The notes beneath the pieces were generated by a model. The model was given only the letters and a program-made list of their open reading frames with translations, did no database searches and was not told the DNA's origin. Shown here piece by piece: positions 28,986 to 38,362 of a DNA stretch of 64,000 bases (position 1 is the first letter of the stretch; each line of letters begins with the position of its first letter). The stretch comes from Herbinix sp. Lineage in GTDB: Bacteria; Bacillota; Clostridia; Lachnospirales; Lachnospiraceae. A program made the position numbers and the translations under genes. The stretch lies in NCBI GenBank assembly GCA_029256105.1, contig JAQSYO010000002.1, forward strand, positions 310,001 to 374,000, in the 5' to 3' direction.

Positions 28986-29236
28986 CTCTTTTATTTTTGG
29001 TAGCAATTACGATAATCGTTTATTATGTTTTTATTTATAAAGAAGCTTATAAGAATATTTTTAATAATATATATGATAAAAAATGTCCGAATTGTAATAA
29101 TCCTATTGAGGCAAGTTATAATGTATGCCCAGTATGTAAGGAGACATTAAAAAAGAAATGCTCTAGCTGTGGAAACATGGTAGATAAAAGCTGGAAGTAT
29201 TGCCCTTATTGTAAGGTGACATTGAGAAAAAGGTGA
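28982..29236 (+). CDS. TM protein with two zinc ribbons
   Basis: CPNCNNPIEASYNVCPVC and CSSCGNMVDKSWKYCPYC; ATGA overlap with previous gene. Confidence 0.75.
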   Translation: MTLLFLVAITIIVYYVFIYKEAYKNIFNNIYDKKCPNCNNPIEASYNVCPVCKETLKKKCSSCGNMVDKSWKYCPYCKVTLRKR

Positions 29237-29330
29237 TGTGTGGAAGAAATTTAAAATTACTGAATTCTTCTGAAAGATCTCTTTCACAAAGTTACTTAAG
29301 CCGCCTTAAAGAGGCGGGATGGAGATATAA

Positions 29331-30770
29331 ATGAAAAAAAAAGTTGCTAATATAATTTTGATTATCTTAATAATAGTAGTTATTTCGGTATTACATTATA
29401 CATCGGAAGCTACTAATTCGACGTTACACCAATTTTATAAGCTTCTTTACTTTATTCCTGTAATTTTCGCAGCGATTAAGTATGGATTTCGAGGTGGTAC
29501 GGCAACTGCACTTTTTATTAGTCTTATTTATTCACCTCAAAAGTTGCTGTCAATAGGGATGGGTGGGGAGGCATTAAATGAATTGATGGATATCTTTTTG
29601 TTTTTTGCTGTTGGTATTGTTACAGGTATATTAGTTGAAAAGAAAAACCTAGCTGTCAAAACGATTGATAGCCAGCTGAAAAAATATGTCATTCTTGAGA
29701 ATTATACAAATTCCGTTTTAGAAAGTATTAAAATTGGTATTATTGCCATTAATAATGATTTTTATATCACATCAATTAATTCAGGAGCAAAGAACATATT
29801 GGGCGTAACAAATGATTGCATTGGCATGAACTTTGTGGAGGCCTTTTCTTGTTGTAAGGATATAGAGTCAATCATAGTTGGTGCTATGGAGGACAGTTCG
29901 ACATTAGTTAATTTGGAAAGAAATCTTCTACAAGATAATAAGGAAGTTAATATAAAAATCGATACATTTCCCCTGAGTCTAGAAAATAAGAATAAGGGTT
30001 TAGTTATTATAATTGAAGATATTACAGAAATAAAGAAGATTAAAAGTCAAATGCATCGAAATGACAAATTGGCATCCGTAGGCGAGTTAGCAACAGGTAT
30101 TGCTCACGAGATACGAAACCCTCTGGCAATCATAAAAATGATTGAGCAAACAATGAGCAAGGAATTAGAAAACAATAAGAGTGCTCTCGATGAACTAAAG
30201 ATTATTGATGAAGAAATAGAACGGGCAAATAAGGTTATAAAATCCCTGATGGAATTTAGTAAGCCGAGTAAAAATGAAAAAGATAAATATTCCATTAATC
30301 AAATAATTGAGGATGTACTCGTAATCACAAATAAATATACAGCTCAACATAATGTTAATGTCCTTGTAAAAGAGACTGAAGTTTCTGAAGGTATATTTGA
30401 CAGAGAACAACTGATACAGGTATTTATTAATCTGATATTTAATGCAGTAGATGCTATGCCTCAAGGTGGGGAAATCACTATAGCTATAACTTCGCAAAAC
30501 CTTTCAGATAATAAATTAAAGATTACTTTTGAGGATACTGGACAAGGGATTGATGACTTAAATTTGAATAAAATATTTGATCCATTCTTTACAACAAAAG
30601 CCGAAGGAACAGGTCTAGGGCTTCCAATAGTGTATAGAATTATTGAGGATCACGAAGGATCAATTAATGTAAAAAGCATAGTAGGAAGAGGCACGTATTT
30701 TGAGATAATATTGCCTGGAATAAAGGATGAAAGAACTATTAATGGTAGTAATGAAGCTACTATAATATGA
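29331..30770 (+). CDS. Membrane PAS-HisKA-HATPase sensor kinase (NtrB/AtoS-like)
   Basis: 4TM N-terminus, PAS, GELATGIAHEIRNPLAII, NLIFNAVDAMPQGG, GTGLGLPIVYRIIEDHEG. Confidence 0.92.
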   Translation: MKKKVANIILIILIIVVISVLHYTSEATNSTLHQFYKLLYFIPVIFAAIKYGFRGGTATALFISLIYSPQKLLSIGMGGEALNELMDIFLFFAVGIVTGILVEKKNLAVKTIDSQLKKYVILENYTNSVLESIKIGIIAINNDFYITSINSGAKNILGVTNDCIGMNFVEAFSCCKDIESIIVGAMEDSSTLVNLERNLLQDNKEVNIKIDTFPLSLENKNKGLVIIIEDITEIKKIKSQMHRNDKLASVGELATGIAHEIRNPLAIIKMIEQTMSKELENNKSALDELKIIDEEIERANKVIKSLMEFSKPSKNEKDKYSINQIIEDVLVITNKYTAQHNVNVLVKETEVSEGIFDREQLIQVFINLIFNAVDAMPQGGEITIAITSQNLSDNKLKITFEDTGQGIDDLNLNKIFDPFFTTKAEGTGLGLPIVYRIIEDHEGSINVKSIVGRGTYFEIILPGIKDERTINGSNEATII

Positions 30771-30909
30771 GAAATACAAAATCATTTTAAAACTATATTT
30801 CACATAAGAAACTTAGATAAAAGTCAATATCTTCATATATTCTCCATACTGAAACTCTATTATATAATTATAGTTTGATACAAAAAGAATTTTAATTGGA
30901 GGTTACTGT

Positions 30910-31203
30910 ATGAATTTTAGAAGAAGTAATAAAGATAGACAAAATGGCCACGGACACAGTCCAATGAAACATATGCTCCATATGATACTCTGTTGTGGAC
31001 TTCCTATTGTAATAATATTTTCATTACCATTTATAGCTAAGTTTAACCCTGTTATTGCTGGCGGTTTAGGAATTATAACACCATTTATATGCCCAATCAT
31101 GATGGGTGGAATGATGCTTATGATGTTTGGCAAGAAGAAGTCAAACTGCTGTGATGAAAAGAAAACTGAGATGGATAGTAGTGAGATATCGGCGAAATTA
31201 TAA
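30910..31203 (+). CDS. Small Cys/Met/His membrane protein
   Basis: GHGHSPMKHMLHMILCCGLP..., PIMMGGMMLMMFGKKKSNCCDEKK; GGAGG upstream. Confidence 0.65.
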   Translation: MNFRRSNKDRQNGHGHSPMKHMLHMILCCGLPIVIIFSLPFIAKFNPVIAGGLGIITPFICPIMMGGMMLMMFGKKKSNCCDEKKTEMDSSEISAKL

Positions 31204-31226
31204 GCAATTATACGTTATTTACAGAA

Positions 31227-31260
31227 TAACTTCTGCCTCTTGTTTTTCTGGGCGGAAGTT
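31227..31260 (+). terminator. Rho-independent terminator
   Basis: AACTTCTGCC...GGCGGAAGTTTTTTATG. Confidence 0.65.
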
Positions 31261-31311
31261 TTTTATGTAACTAAGGAAATACAAAATTCGAAAGAGACAG
31301 GGAGTGACGTA

Positions 31312-31947
31312 GTGAGAAAAATATTATCTTGGTGGAAAAAATACGCATACATTGTTATGTTAATAATTATGTTAATAGGTATATTTTATCCGAAGGTCAT
31401 GCTTGTGTTTATTATCTGTATGCTAGGGCCTTCACTTACTGGCTTATTTACAGGTAGATTTTGGTGCGGGAATATCTGCCCAATCGGTAATTTCTTTGAT
31501 CACTTAACAATCAAAATTAGTAATGATAAAAAAGCCCCCAGTTTGTTTAAATCAAAATATATCAGAATTATATTTACAATACTTATGATGTCAATGTTTT
31601 CATTTGAAATGATTTTCGCCTTTCGTAAACCCGTAATGATGGGAATGGTATTTTATGAAATGATACTGGAAGCAATAATCATTGGTACTTTTTTATCGGT
31701 CATTTATCATTATAGAGTATGGTGCCACCTTTGTCCCATGGGAAGTACAGGAGCGTTAGTCACTCATTTGAGTAATCGAAAAAAAGTATTAAATGTATCA
31801 TTACATTGCTCCGCTTGTAAAAAGTGTGAGGAAAAGTGTCCTATGGGCCTAGCACCTTATGAATATAGAGGCAAAAAACTAAGTTCCTATAATTGCATTC
31901 AATGCGGTATATGCAAAACTGATTGCACAAGTAATGCGATTAGGTAA
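31312..31947 (+). CDS. Membrane 4Fe-4S protein (NapH/CcoG-like), GTG start
   Basis: FWCGNICPIGNF, WCHLCPMGSTG, CSACKKCEEKCPMG, CIQCGICKTDC; earlier starts fall in the terminator. Confidence 0.8.
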   Translation: MRKILSWWKKYAYIVMLIIMLIGIFYPKVMLVFIICMLGPSLTGLFTGRFWCGNICPIGNFFDHLTIKISNDKKAPSLFKSKYIRIIFTILMMSMFSFEMIFAFRKPVMMGMVFYEMILEAIIIGTFLSVIYHYRVWCHLCPMGSTGALVTHLSNRKKVLNVSLHCSACKKCEEKCPMGLAPYEYRGKKLSSYNCIQCGICKTDCTSNAIR

Positions 31948-31979
31948 GGGACAAGCTAAATTAGTTGGGAGCGTTAAAG

Positions 31980-32168
31980 ATGGATATAAATGATAAGATT
32001 CGTAAAAGATACGACAGGATATCAAAGATCTATGATATTTTTGAGCAGCCGATGGAGATGATAGCGCTTAAAAAGTTTAACAGAAGAACAGTGAATAATG
32101 CTAAGATAGCAGGATTCACGAACTTAGATGTAACTGATTTAGCAGGAGATATTGTTAAAAGATTGTGA
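31980..32168 (+). pseudogene. Internally deleted class I SAM-methyltransferase-like remnant
   Basis: 62 aa reads like an N-terminus (IRKRYDRISKIYDIFEQPMEMIALKK) joined directly to a C-terminus (AKIAGFTNLDVTDLAGDIVKRL) with no SAM-binding core. Confidence 0.55.
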
Positions 32169-32254
32169 TAATTAATGGTAAGTAATTTTAAAATATATAC
32201 TTTAGGGAGAAGTTTCAGATTATGCTTAGCCATTTACACTATCACAATTAATTT

Positions 32255-32280
32255 AGGCTACCTTTATGGGTAGCTTTTTT
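32255..32280 (+). terminator. Rho-independent terminator
   Basis: GCTACC-TTTAT-GGGTAGCTTTTTT. Confidence 0.75.
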
Positions 32281-32591
32281 AAATTAGTCCGGTAACTATT
32301 AAAGTTAAAATATTTAATCTATTGTAATGAAAGTTGAAAAGAATTCACCCCTTACATAGTTATAGTAGTAAAGGATGAAGGAGTTAGCAGCTTTTATGTC
32401 TATGATCTGTTAGTTGTTAATAACTTCATTATGAATTTAATAATTGGCTTACTTAATTTAATCCATTTACCCGTGTCAAATATTATAAAAAAATATTAAA
32501 GATATTATTGACATATAATATTATACGGTGTATAGTATTATCAAGATCACAATATTATTTCTTTAATAGAACTCGGAAAGGAGTTGATATT

Positions 32592-32909
32592 ATGGTATTT
32601 AATACCGGTTCAGCATTACTCGATGCGATCGTACTTGCTGTTGTTTCTAAAGAACCGGAAGGAACCTATGGGTACAAAATAACACAGGATGTCAGACTAG
32701 CGATTGAAGTCTCTGAATCCACTTTGTATCCGGTCCTAAGAAGGCTCCAGAAGGAAGATTGCTTAGAAGTTTATGACTTGGAATTCGGGGGAAGAAACCG
32801 AAGGTATTATAAGATCACAGATAAGGGTATGGTACAACTAAGGTTATATAGCGACGAGTGGGAAAGTTATTTTAGGAAAATAAATATTATATTTGAAGGA
32901 GTGAAATAG
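32592..32909 (+). CDS. PadR-family transcriptional regulator
   Basis: GTYGYKITQDV...SESTLYPVLRRLQKEDCLE...RRYYKITDKG; RBS aaaggagttgat. Confidence 0.9.
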   Translation: MVFNTGSALLDAIVLAVVSKEPEGTYGYKITQDVRLAIEVSESTLYPVLRRLQKEDCLEVYDLEFGGRNRRYYKITDKGMVQLRLYSDEWESYFRKINIIFEGVK

Positions 32910-33731
32910 ATGACAAAGCTAGAATTCATGAAGGAACTCGAAAGCTTATTGTCCGATATCCCTTTGGAAGAAAGAGCAGGGGAAGATCACGAAGATGAAA
33001 TTATGAAGGAATTAGGCTCACCCAAACGGGTTGCCTCTATCATAAAAACAGATTTAAATTCCAATGCAACCGACCGTGAAAGCAGGGGATATTTTACGGA
33101 GAACGGGTATCAGGATACGATTTATAATGAGTTTGAAATTGTAGGTGCAACAAAGGAAACGTCTGATAATTCGAATCAGAGAAACAATGCAAATCAAACA
33201 AACGCAAACAACACAGGTAATACAGATTCTAGTAGGAACCAAGGACAGAATAATAACCAAGGACAGTACATTAATCAAGGACAGTTCAATGACCAACGTG
33301 AAAACTATAACCAAAATACAGCATCAGGTGCAAACCAGAACAAGCAACAAAGCAGCCCGAATAAGAACTCAAACGCAGGTTTAATCATATTACTTATCAT
33401 CTTTTCTCCAATCTGGTTTCCGTTAGCGATGTCTATCTTTGGAGTTGTCATCGGAGTTGTTGCAGCAATATTAGGACTTATCTTCGGACTTGGTGTGGCT
33501 GGAGTTGCTATGATGGCAGCAGGAATTGCCTTATTTATCGCAGGTTTAATACAGATTAGTGTTCCCTTTATTGGTTTGTTGTTATGTGGAGGCGGTTTAA
33601 TTATCCTTGGGTTGGGTATGCTTTTTGTATTATTTACTGGATTTTTGTGCAAGACAGTATTACCGGCTTTCATAAAGGGTATCGTATATCTTTGCCGATT
33701 ACCTTTTCAGAATAGGAGCGTGATTGCATGA
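32910..33731 (+). CDS. DUF1700-family membrane protein
   Basis: MTKLEFMKELESLLSDIPLEER; Asn/Gln repeat linker; C-terminal TMs. Confidence 0.8.
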   Translation: MTKLEFMKELESLLSDIPLEERAGEDHEDEIMKELGSPKRVASIIKTDLNSNATDRESRGYFTENGYQDTIYNEFEIVGATKETSDNSNQRNNANQTNANNTGNTDSSRNQGQNNNQGQYINQGQFNDQRENYNQNTASGANQNKQQSSPNKNSNAGLIILLIIFSPIWFPLAMSIFGVVIGVVAAILGLIFGLGVAGVAMMAAGIALFIAGLIQISVPFIGLLLCGGGLIILGLGMLFVLFTGFLCKTVLPAFIKGIVYLCRLPFQNRSVIA

Positions 33732-34570
33732 AATCATTTTTTAAAGTATGGCTGAGTATTGCTTTAATAGCGATTGTATTCGGAATTGGGATACTAATTA
33801 TTATTGCAGGTTCCGGAGCAACCTGGAGAGATATTCCAACCTATTCTCTAGCAGAAAGTTATGATGGTGTCAATGCTATCGATATGGAAATAGGATATGG
33901 TGATGTAAAGATTGTAACGGGTAACGAATTTTCAATTGACGCTGAGAATTTGATGGACGATAGTATGGAATCCTATGTAAGTGATGGTACCTGGACGATC
34001 AGGCAAAACGAGGATAATTTCCATGTGTTTGGTTTGAGATTTCCAGCAAAGCAGATGCTTCGTTGGAATGATAATTTAGTACCACGTATTACAATTACTA
34101 TTCCGGAAGATTTTGTTGCTAAAAACTTTAACTTAAATATCAATGCAGGATCAGTTACTGCGGAGGCGATTCAGGCTGAGAATGGAGATTTTAAAGTTGA
34201 TGCGGGAAAGTTGGAGATCAATCGTTTAGTCATAAACGGAAAATCACAATATAATGTGGGTGCCGGTGAGATGAGACTAAATGATATCGAAGTAAATGAC
34301 ATCTCAGTAGATTGCGGCGTCGGCAATATCGAAATAGATGGAACGATTAAGGGAGATAATAATATTAAATGCGGTATCGGTGAAGTTGATCTTAATTTAT
34401 CTGGTGAGGAAGAGGATTATTCTTATGAAGTGAATTCCGGAATAGGGAACGTCTCGATTAATGACGATAGATATCATAATTTGTCTAACCATATCATTGA
34501 TAATGAGGGAGCCGAAAATTATTTTTATTTAGACTGTGGAATTGGTAATATTATAGTTGAATTTAACTAA
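33728..34570 (+). CDS. DUF4097-family beta-repeat protein
   Basis: TM then repeated beta motifs (INAGSVTAE, VDAGKLEIN, VGAGEMRLND, CGVGNIEID, CGIGEVDLN); ATGA overlap. Confidence 0.82.
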   Translation: MKSFFKVWLSIALIAIVFGIGILIIIAGSGATWRDIPTYSLAESYDGVNAIDMEIGYGDVKIVTGNEFSIDAENLMDDSMESYVSDGTWTIRQNEDNFHVFGLRFPAKQMLRWNDNLVPRITITIPEDFVAKNFNLNINAGSVTAEAIQAENGDFKVDAGKLEINRLVINGKSQYNVGAGEMRLNDIEVNDISVDCGVGNIEIDGTIKGDNNIKCGIGEVDLNLSGEEEDYSYEVNSGIGNVSINDDRYHNLSNHIIDNEGAENYFYLDCGIGNIIVEFN

Positions 34571-34608
34571 AAAAAATGTATGATAGATATATAGAAGGAG
34601 GTTATTTT

Positions 34609-34794
34609 ATGGAACAGAAAAGATTATACAGATCAAGTACCAATAAAATGATTAGTGGCGTGTGTGGAGGAGTTGCAGAGTATATTAATATTGACCCTAC
34701 CGTAGTTCGATTATTATGGGTTGTATTTGCTTTTTCAGGATTTGGTATACTCGCTTATATCCTTGCTGCAATTATTATGCCTTACCAATCATAG
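34609..34794 (+). CDS. PspC-domain protein
   Basis: KRLYRSSTNKMISGVCGGVAEYINIDPTVVRLLWVVFAFSG. Confidence 0.92.
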   Translation: MEQKRLYRSSTNKMISGVCGGVAEYINIDPTVVRLLWVVFAFSGFGILAYILAAIIMPYQS

Positions 34795-34819
34795 GAATTA
34801 ACTTAGATTATAAATGAAG

Positions 34820-34873
34820 AGAGGTTACTTGGAGTTAACCCTTGCAAAGGGATATTCCAAGTAACCTCTTTAT
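34820..34873 (+). terminator. Rho-independent terminator
   Basis: AGAGGTTACTTGGA...TCCAAGTAACCTCTTTATT. Confidence 0.8.
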
Positions 34874-34896
34874 TAGTGTAAATTAGTAACTCAATA

Positions 34897-35253
34897 TTAT
34901 AGAAGTTTATTAATTATCTCAATAATTTGTGCTGCATCAAAAGGCTTCGCAAGAAATTCTTTCGCACCAAATTTCACGGCATCTACCATTTTCGACTTCT
35001 GCCCAGCAGCAGTGACCATGATAACATTTGCATTCTTATCATATACCATTATCTGTCTTAAAGCTTCCAAACCGTCCATCACTGGCATTGTTATATCCAT
35101 AGTAGTAATATCAGGATGCAACTCTTTAAATTTTATGATACCATCTTCACCGTTCTCGGCTTCCCCAATAACCTCGTGACCATTTACTTCTAAAACTCCT
35201 CTTAGAATTTTACGTGATGTTTTAGAATCATCTACTAAAAGTATGCTTGCCAT
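34897..35253 (-). CDS. CheY-like response regulator
   Basis: ILLVDDSKTSRKILRGVLE, DITMPVMDGLEALRQI, AKEFLAKPF. Confidence 0.9.
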   Translation of the reverse strand: MASILLVDDSKTSRKILRGVLEVNGHEVIGEAENGEDGIIKFKELHPDITTMDITMPVMDGLEALRQIMVYDKNANVIMVTAAGQKSKMVDAVKFGAKEFLAKPFDAAQIIEIINKLL

Positions 35254-35266
35254 TCTAATATCCCTC

Positions 35267-36154
35267 CTAATCTATTCCAATTAAATTATCTGCTACAACA
35301 ATTAAATCGGTTTGTTCTCCATTCATAAGAACCGGAACTACACAGATGTCGCCTTTTGATGTAATCTTTTTCCCTGTATAAAAAAGAGGAGGTGTCATAT
35401 CAATATGGATATCTTCATGACTAAGCTTTGAAGCATATAGTCCGTTGGTACAGTTAATAAATTCACACACAGAATCGAAGGCATCTTCATCCATGTTAGT
35501 AAATTCTTCTTTTGCAAAGGGACTAGCAATTGATAATAGTTCATTTTTCTTAGCTGCCATTCCTACAAAAATCTCGTGATCACCTACCATCTTCTGAGAT
35601 GCAAGAGCACCAAAAGGGTAGTCATGCACGGTGTAGGATTTTTTGATTATGATATTATTATTTACAAAGCGAACAATATTACGGATGGCTAAGCTTAGAC
35701 ATTCACCGCTGAAAGGGGCGTCTAAATCAACGAAAACCGGAATAATGCGATCAATATCTCCAGATTTTAAAGCATCGATATCAGAGTCAGAAAAATTATT
35801 TTCTTTCTTATACTCTTCCAAATAATTCTCAATCTCCTGAATGGTTAAGATATTATTCTCAGTAAATGCCTGTACAAATTGTAAATATGGATTTCCTTGC
35901 ATGTTTAGTAAATATGTAACTTCCTCGTTAAGTAAATATCCTTTTTCAATGGCGATGTCACCGAAACGTCGATCCATTTTTTTCTGGATATCATTAATTT
36001 CCTCTGCCTGCTTTTTAGTAAGTAATTTCTCTGTTACAGCGGTTAAACCTAACTTAACACGTGTTTTTTGCTGCAACATCATTCCATCTTCAAATTGTGA
36101 TTGAGAAATTTTATTCTTTTCCACTAAGTAATTTCCAAAATAAAGCCCGAACAT
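35267..36154 (-). CDS. CheX-like chemotaxis phosphatase-domain protein
   Basis: Adjacent to CheY; C-terminal VCEFINCTNGLYASKLSHEDIHIDMTPPLFY resembles CheX-like motif. Confidence 0.65.
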   Translation of the reverse strand: MFGLYFGNYLVEKNKISQSQFEDGMMLQQKTRVKLGLTAVTEKLLTKKQAEEINDIQKKMDRRFGDIAIEKGYLLNEEVTYLLNMQGNPYLQFVQAFTENNILTIQEIENYLEEYKKENNFSDSDIDALKSGDIDRIIPVFVDLDAPFSGECLSLAIRNIVRFVNNNIIIKKSYTVHDYPFGALASQKMVGDHEIFVGMAAKKNELLSIASPFAKEEFTNMDEDAFDSVCEFINCTNGLYASKLSHEDIHIDMTPPLFYTGKKITSKGDICVVPVLMNGEQTDLIVVADNLIGID

Positions 36155-36522
36155 GATATTTCTCCTTTCGTAATCCAAGATAACCCAGAGCATTCACACA
36201 ATAGAGAAAAATCTGATAAATGTATCCCCCAATACATAAAATCAATACAGAAATCTCATATTAGAATGTTATACACTTAATAATATACAACATAATAATT
36301 AAAAAAAATAGACTATATTTTAAAATTATACATTTTTTTTAATAATATTCAAGATTATGTAATTTACGTTAAAACTCCTATATTTAGGGAAAAAACGTAT
36401 TGTTAACTCTTTATACATGGGGACTATTTTGGGATAATTCAGGAAAATTTATTGTTATATGATGACAATCCTGCCTATCTATGATAAAGTATTGTTTGAG
36501 TTAAGATGAATTGGAGGTCAAT

Positions 36523-38292
36523 ATGAAAACAATAATCGAGTTGATTACCGAAGAAGTAATACAAGCTTTTGTACAGAAGGGCTTTGAAGAAAAATATGGT
36601 GTTGTAACCATTTCCAATCGGCCGGATCTATGTCAATATCAATGTAACGGTGCATTGGCGGCTGCAAAGCAATATAAAACAGCACCGATTAAGATAGCAC
36701 AGGAGATTACAGAATCTCTGCAAAATAGTAAGTACTTCAAGGAGATTTCGGCAATTATGCCGGGATTTATTAATATTACGCTCAGTGATGAGTTTCTAGC
36801 TGATTATTTAAATCAAATGAAGGCAGCTGAGGACTTTGGTTGTGAGAAAGAGCCACATCCCAAAACGGTACTCCTTGACTACGGCGGTCCTAACATTGCC
36901 AAACCACTTCATGTAGGTCACATGCGTTCTGCCATAATCGGAGAGAGTATTAAACGTATTCTAAGATATTGTGGTAACAATGTCATTGGTGATGCGCACT
37001 TAGGTGATTGGGGTACGCAAATGGGTCTTGTAATTGCAGAGCTTAAGAGACGTAAACCGGAGCTAATCTATTTTGATGAGAACTATCAAGGTGAATATCC
37101 GTCGGAAGCTCCGTTTACGATCACGGAGTTGGAAGAAATCTATCCGGCAGCTAGTGAATATTCCAAAGAAAATCCAGAATTCAGGGAAGAAGCTAAGTAT
37201 ATCACATACCTGCTTCAGAATGGGCATAGAGGATATACCGCGATCTGGAACCATATGCTTGAGGTATCAGTGACTGACTTAAAGAAGATTTATGAGACCC
37301 TAAATGTTACCTTTGACCTATGGAAGAAGGAAAGCGATGCACAGCCATATATTCCGGATATGATACAGTACTTTAAGGATAATAATTTTACACGAATTAG
37401 TGAAGGTGCTTTGGTTGTGGATGTGAAGGAAGATACAGACACAAAGGAAATACCACCTTGTATGATCTTGAAAACGGATGGCGCAACCTTATATAATACA
37501 ACCGATCTTGCTACAATCGTTGAGCGTATGAAATTGTTCGCTCCCAATCGCATCATTTATATTACGGATAAACGTCAGGAGCTCTATTTTGAAACGGTGT
37601 TCCGTTGTGCCAGAAAGACAAAGCTTATTCATGAGGATACCGTTCTTGACCATATCGGCTTTGGTACGATGAACGGCAAGGATGGAAAGCCTTTTAAGAC
37701 CAGAGAAGGTGGAGTTATGCGCCTTGAGAATCTTATTAAGAGTGTAAATGAAGAGGTTTATCGTAAGATTATGGAGAATCGTAGTATGGAGGAGGAGGAA
37801 GCAAGAGCAATTGCCGCTCAGGTAGGTCTTGCAGCCTTGAAGTACGGTGATTTATCTAATCAGGTATCCAAAGATTATGTCTTTGATCTCGACCGATTTA
37901 CTTCCTTTGAAGGGGATACAGGACCTTATGTTTTATATACAATCGTACGAATTAAGTCTATCTTGGCTAAATTCAAGGACCTGAAAAAGGATGCAGTTGA
38001 AACGCCAGTTATATTACCAACTACAAACGCAAGTGAGCAGGCTCTTATGCTTGAATTATCCAAATTTAATGAGATGATTTATGCTGCTTCTGCAGAGACA
38101 GCACCTCATCGGATTTGTGCTTATATTTATGATTTGGCCAATGCCTTCAACAGCTTTTATCATGATAATAAAATTATTACAGAGGAAGATGCTCTAAAAC
38201 AATCTTCCTGGATTTCATTAATAACTTTAGTACAGGATATACTCCTGACCTGTATTGATTTACTTGGATTAGAAGCACCGGAACGTATGTAA
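36523..38292 (+). CDS. argS: Arginyl-tRNA synthetase
   Basis: PNIAKPLHVGHMRSAIIGE; KTREGGVMRLENLI; GDLSNQVSKDYVFD; GGAGG upstream. Confidence 0.95.
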   Translation: MKTIIELITEEVIQAFVQKGFEEKYGVVTISNRPDLCQYQCNGALAAAKQYKTAPIKIAQEITESLQNSKYFKEISAIMPGFINITLSDEFLADYLNQMKAAEDFGCEKEPHPKTVLLDYGGPNIAKPLHVGHMRSAIIGESIKRILRYCGNNVIGDAHLGDWGTQMGLVIAELKRRKPELIYFDENYQGEYPSEAPFTITELEEIYPAASEYSKENPEFREEAKYITYLLQNGHRGYTAIWNHMLEVSVTDLKKIYETLNVTFDLWKKESDAQPYIPDMIQYFKDNNFTRISEGALVVDVKEDTDTKEIPPCMILKTDGATLYNTTDLATIVERMKLFAPNRIIYITDKRQELYFETVFRCARKTKLIHEDTVLDHIGFGTMNGKDGKPFKTREGGVMRLENLIKSVNEEVYRKIMENRSMEEEEARAIAAQVGLAALKYGDLSNQVSKDYVFDLDRFTSFEGDTGPYVLYTIVRIKSILAKFKDLKKDAVETPVILPTTNASEQALMLELSKFNEMIYAASAETAPHRICAYIYDLANAFNSFYHDNKIITEEDALKQSSWISLITLVQDILLTCIDLLGLEAPERM

Positions 38293-38362
38293 GGTAATCA
38301 ACCGAGCAGGCAAGCTCAGATGACTACACGCACGATTGGAAGAAGCAGGCAGAGGTGAGGGT

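Noticed and set aside
1-32000. Integrated mobile element carrying the metal genes
   Set aside because: No integrase, transposase, relaxase, tRNA-flanking site or terminal repeats seen; island status remains only a gene-content impression.
36200-36522. T-box riboswitch upstream of argS
   Set aside because: No T-box GGGTGGNACC-type sequence or specifier stem could be found; only AT-rich sequence.
37063-37556. ORFs antisense or out of frame within argS
   Set aside because: Covered by a conserved argS reading frame; no RBS support.
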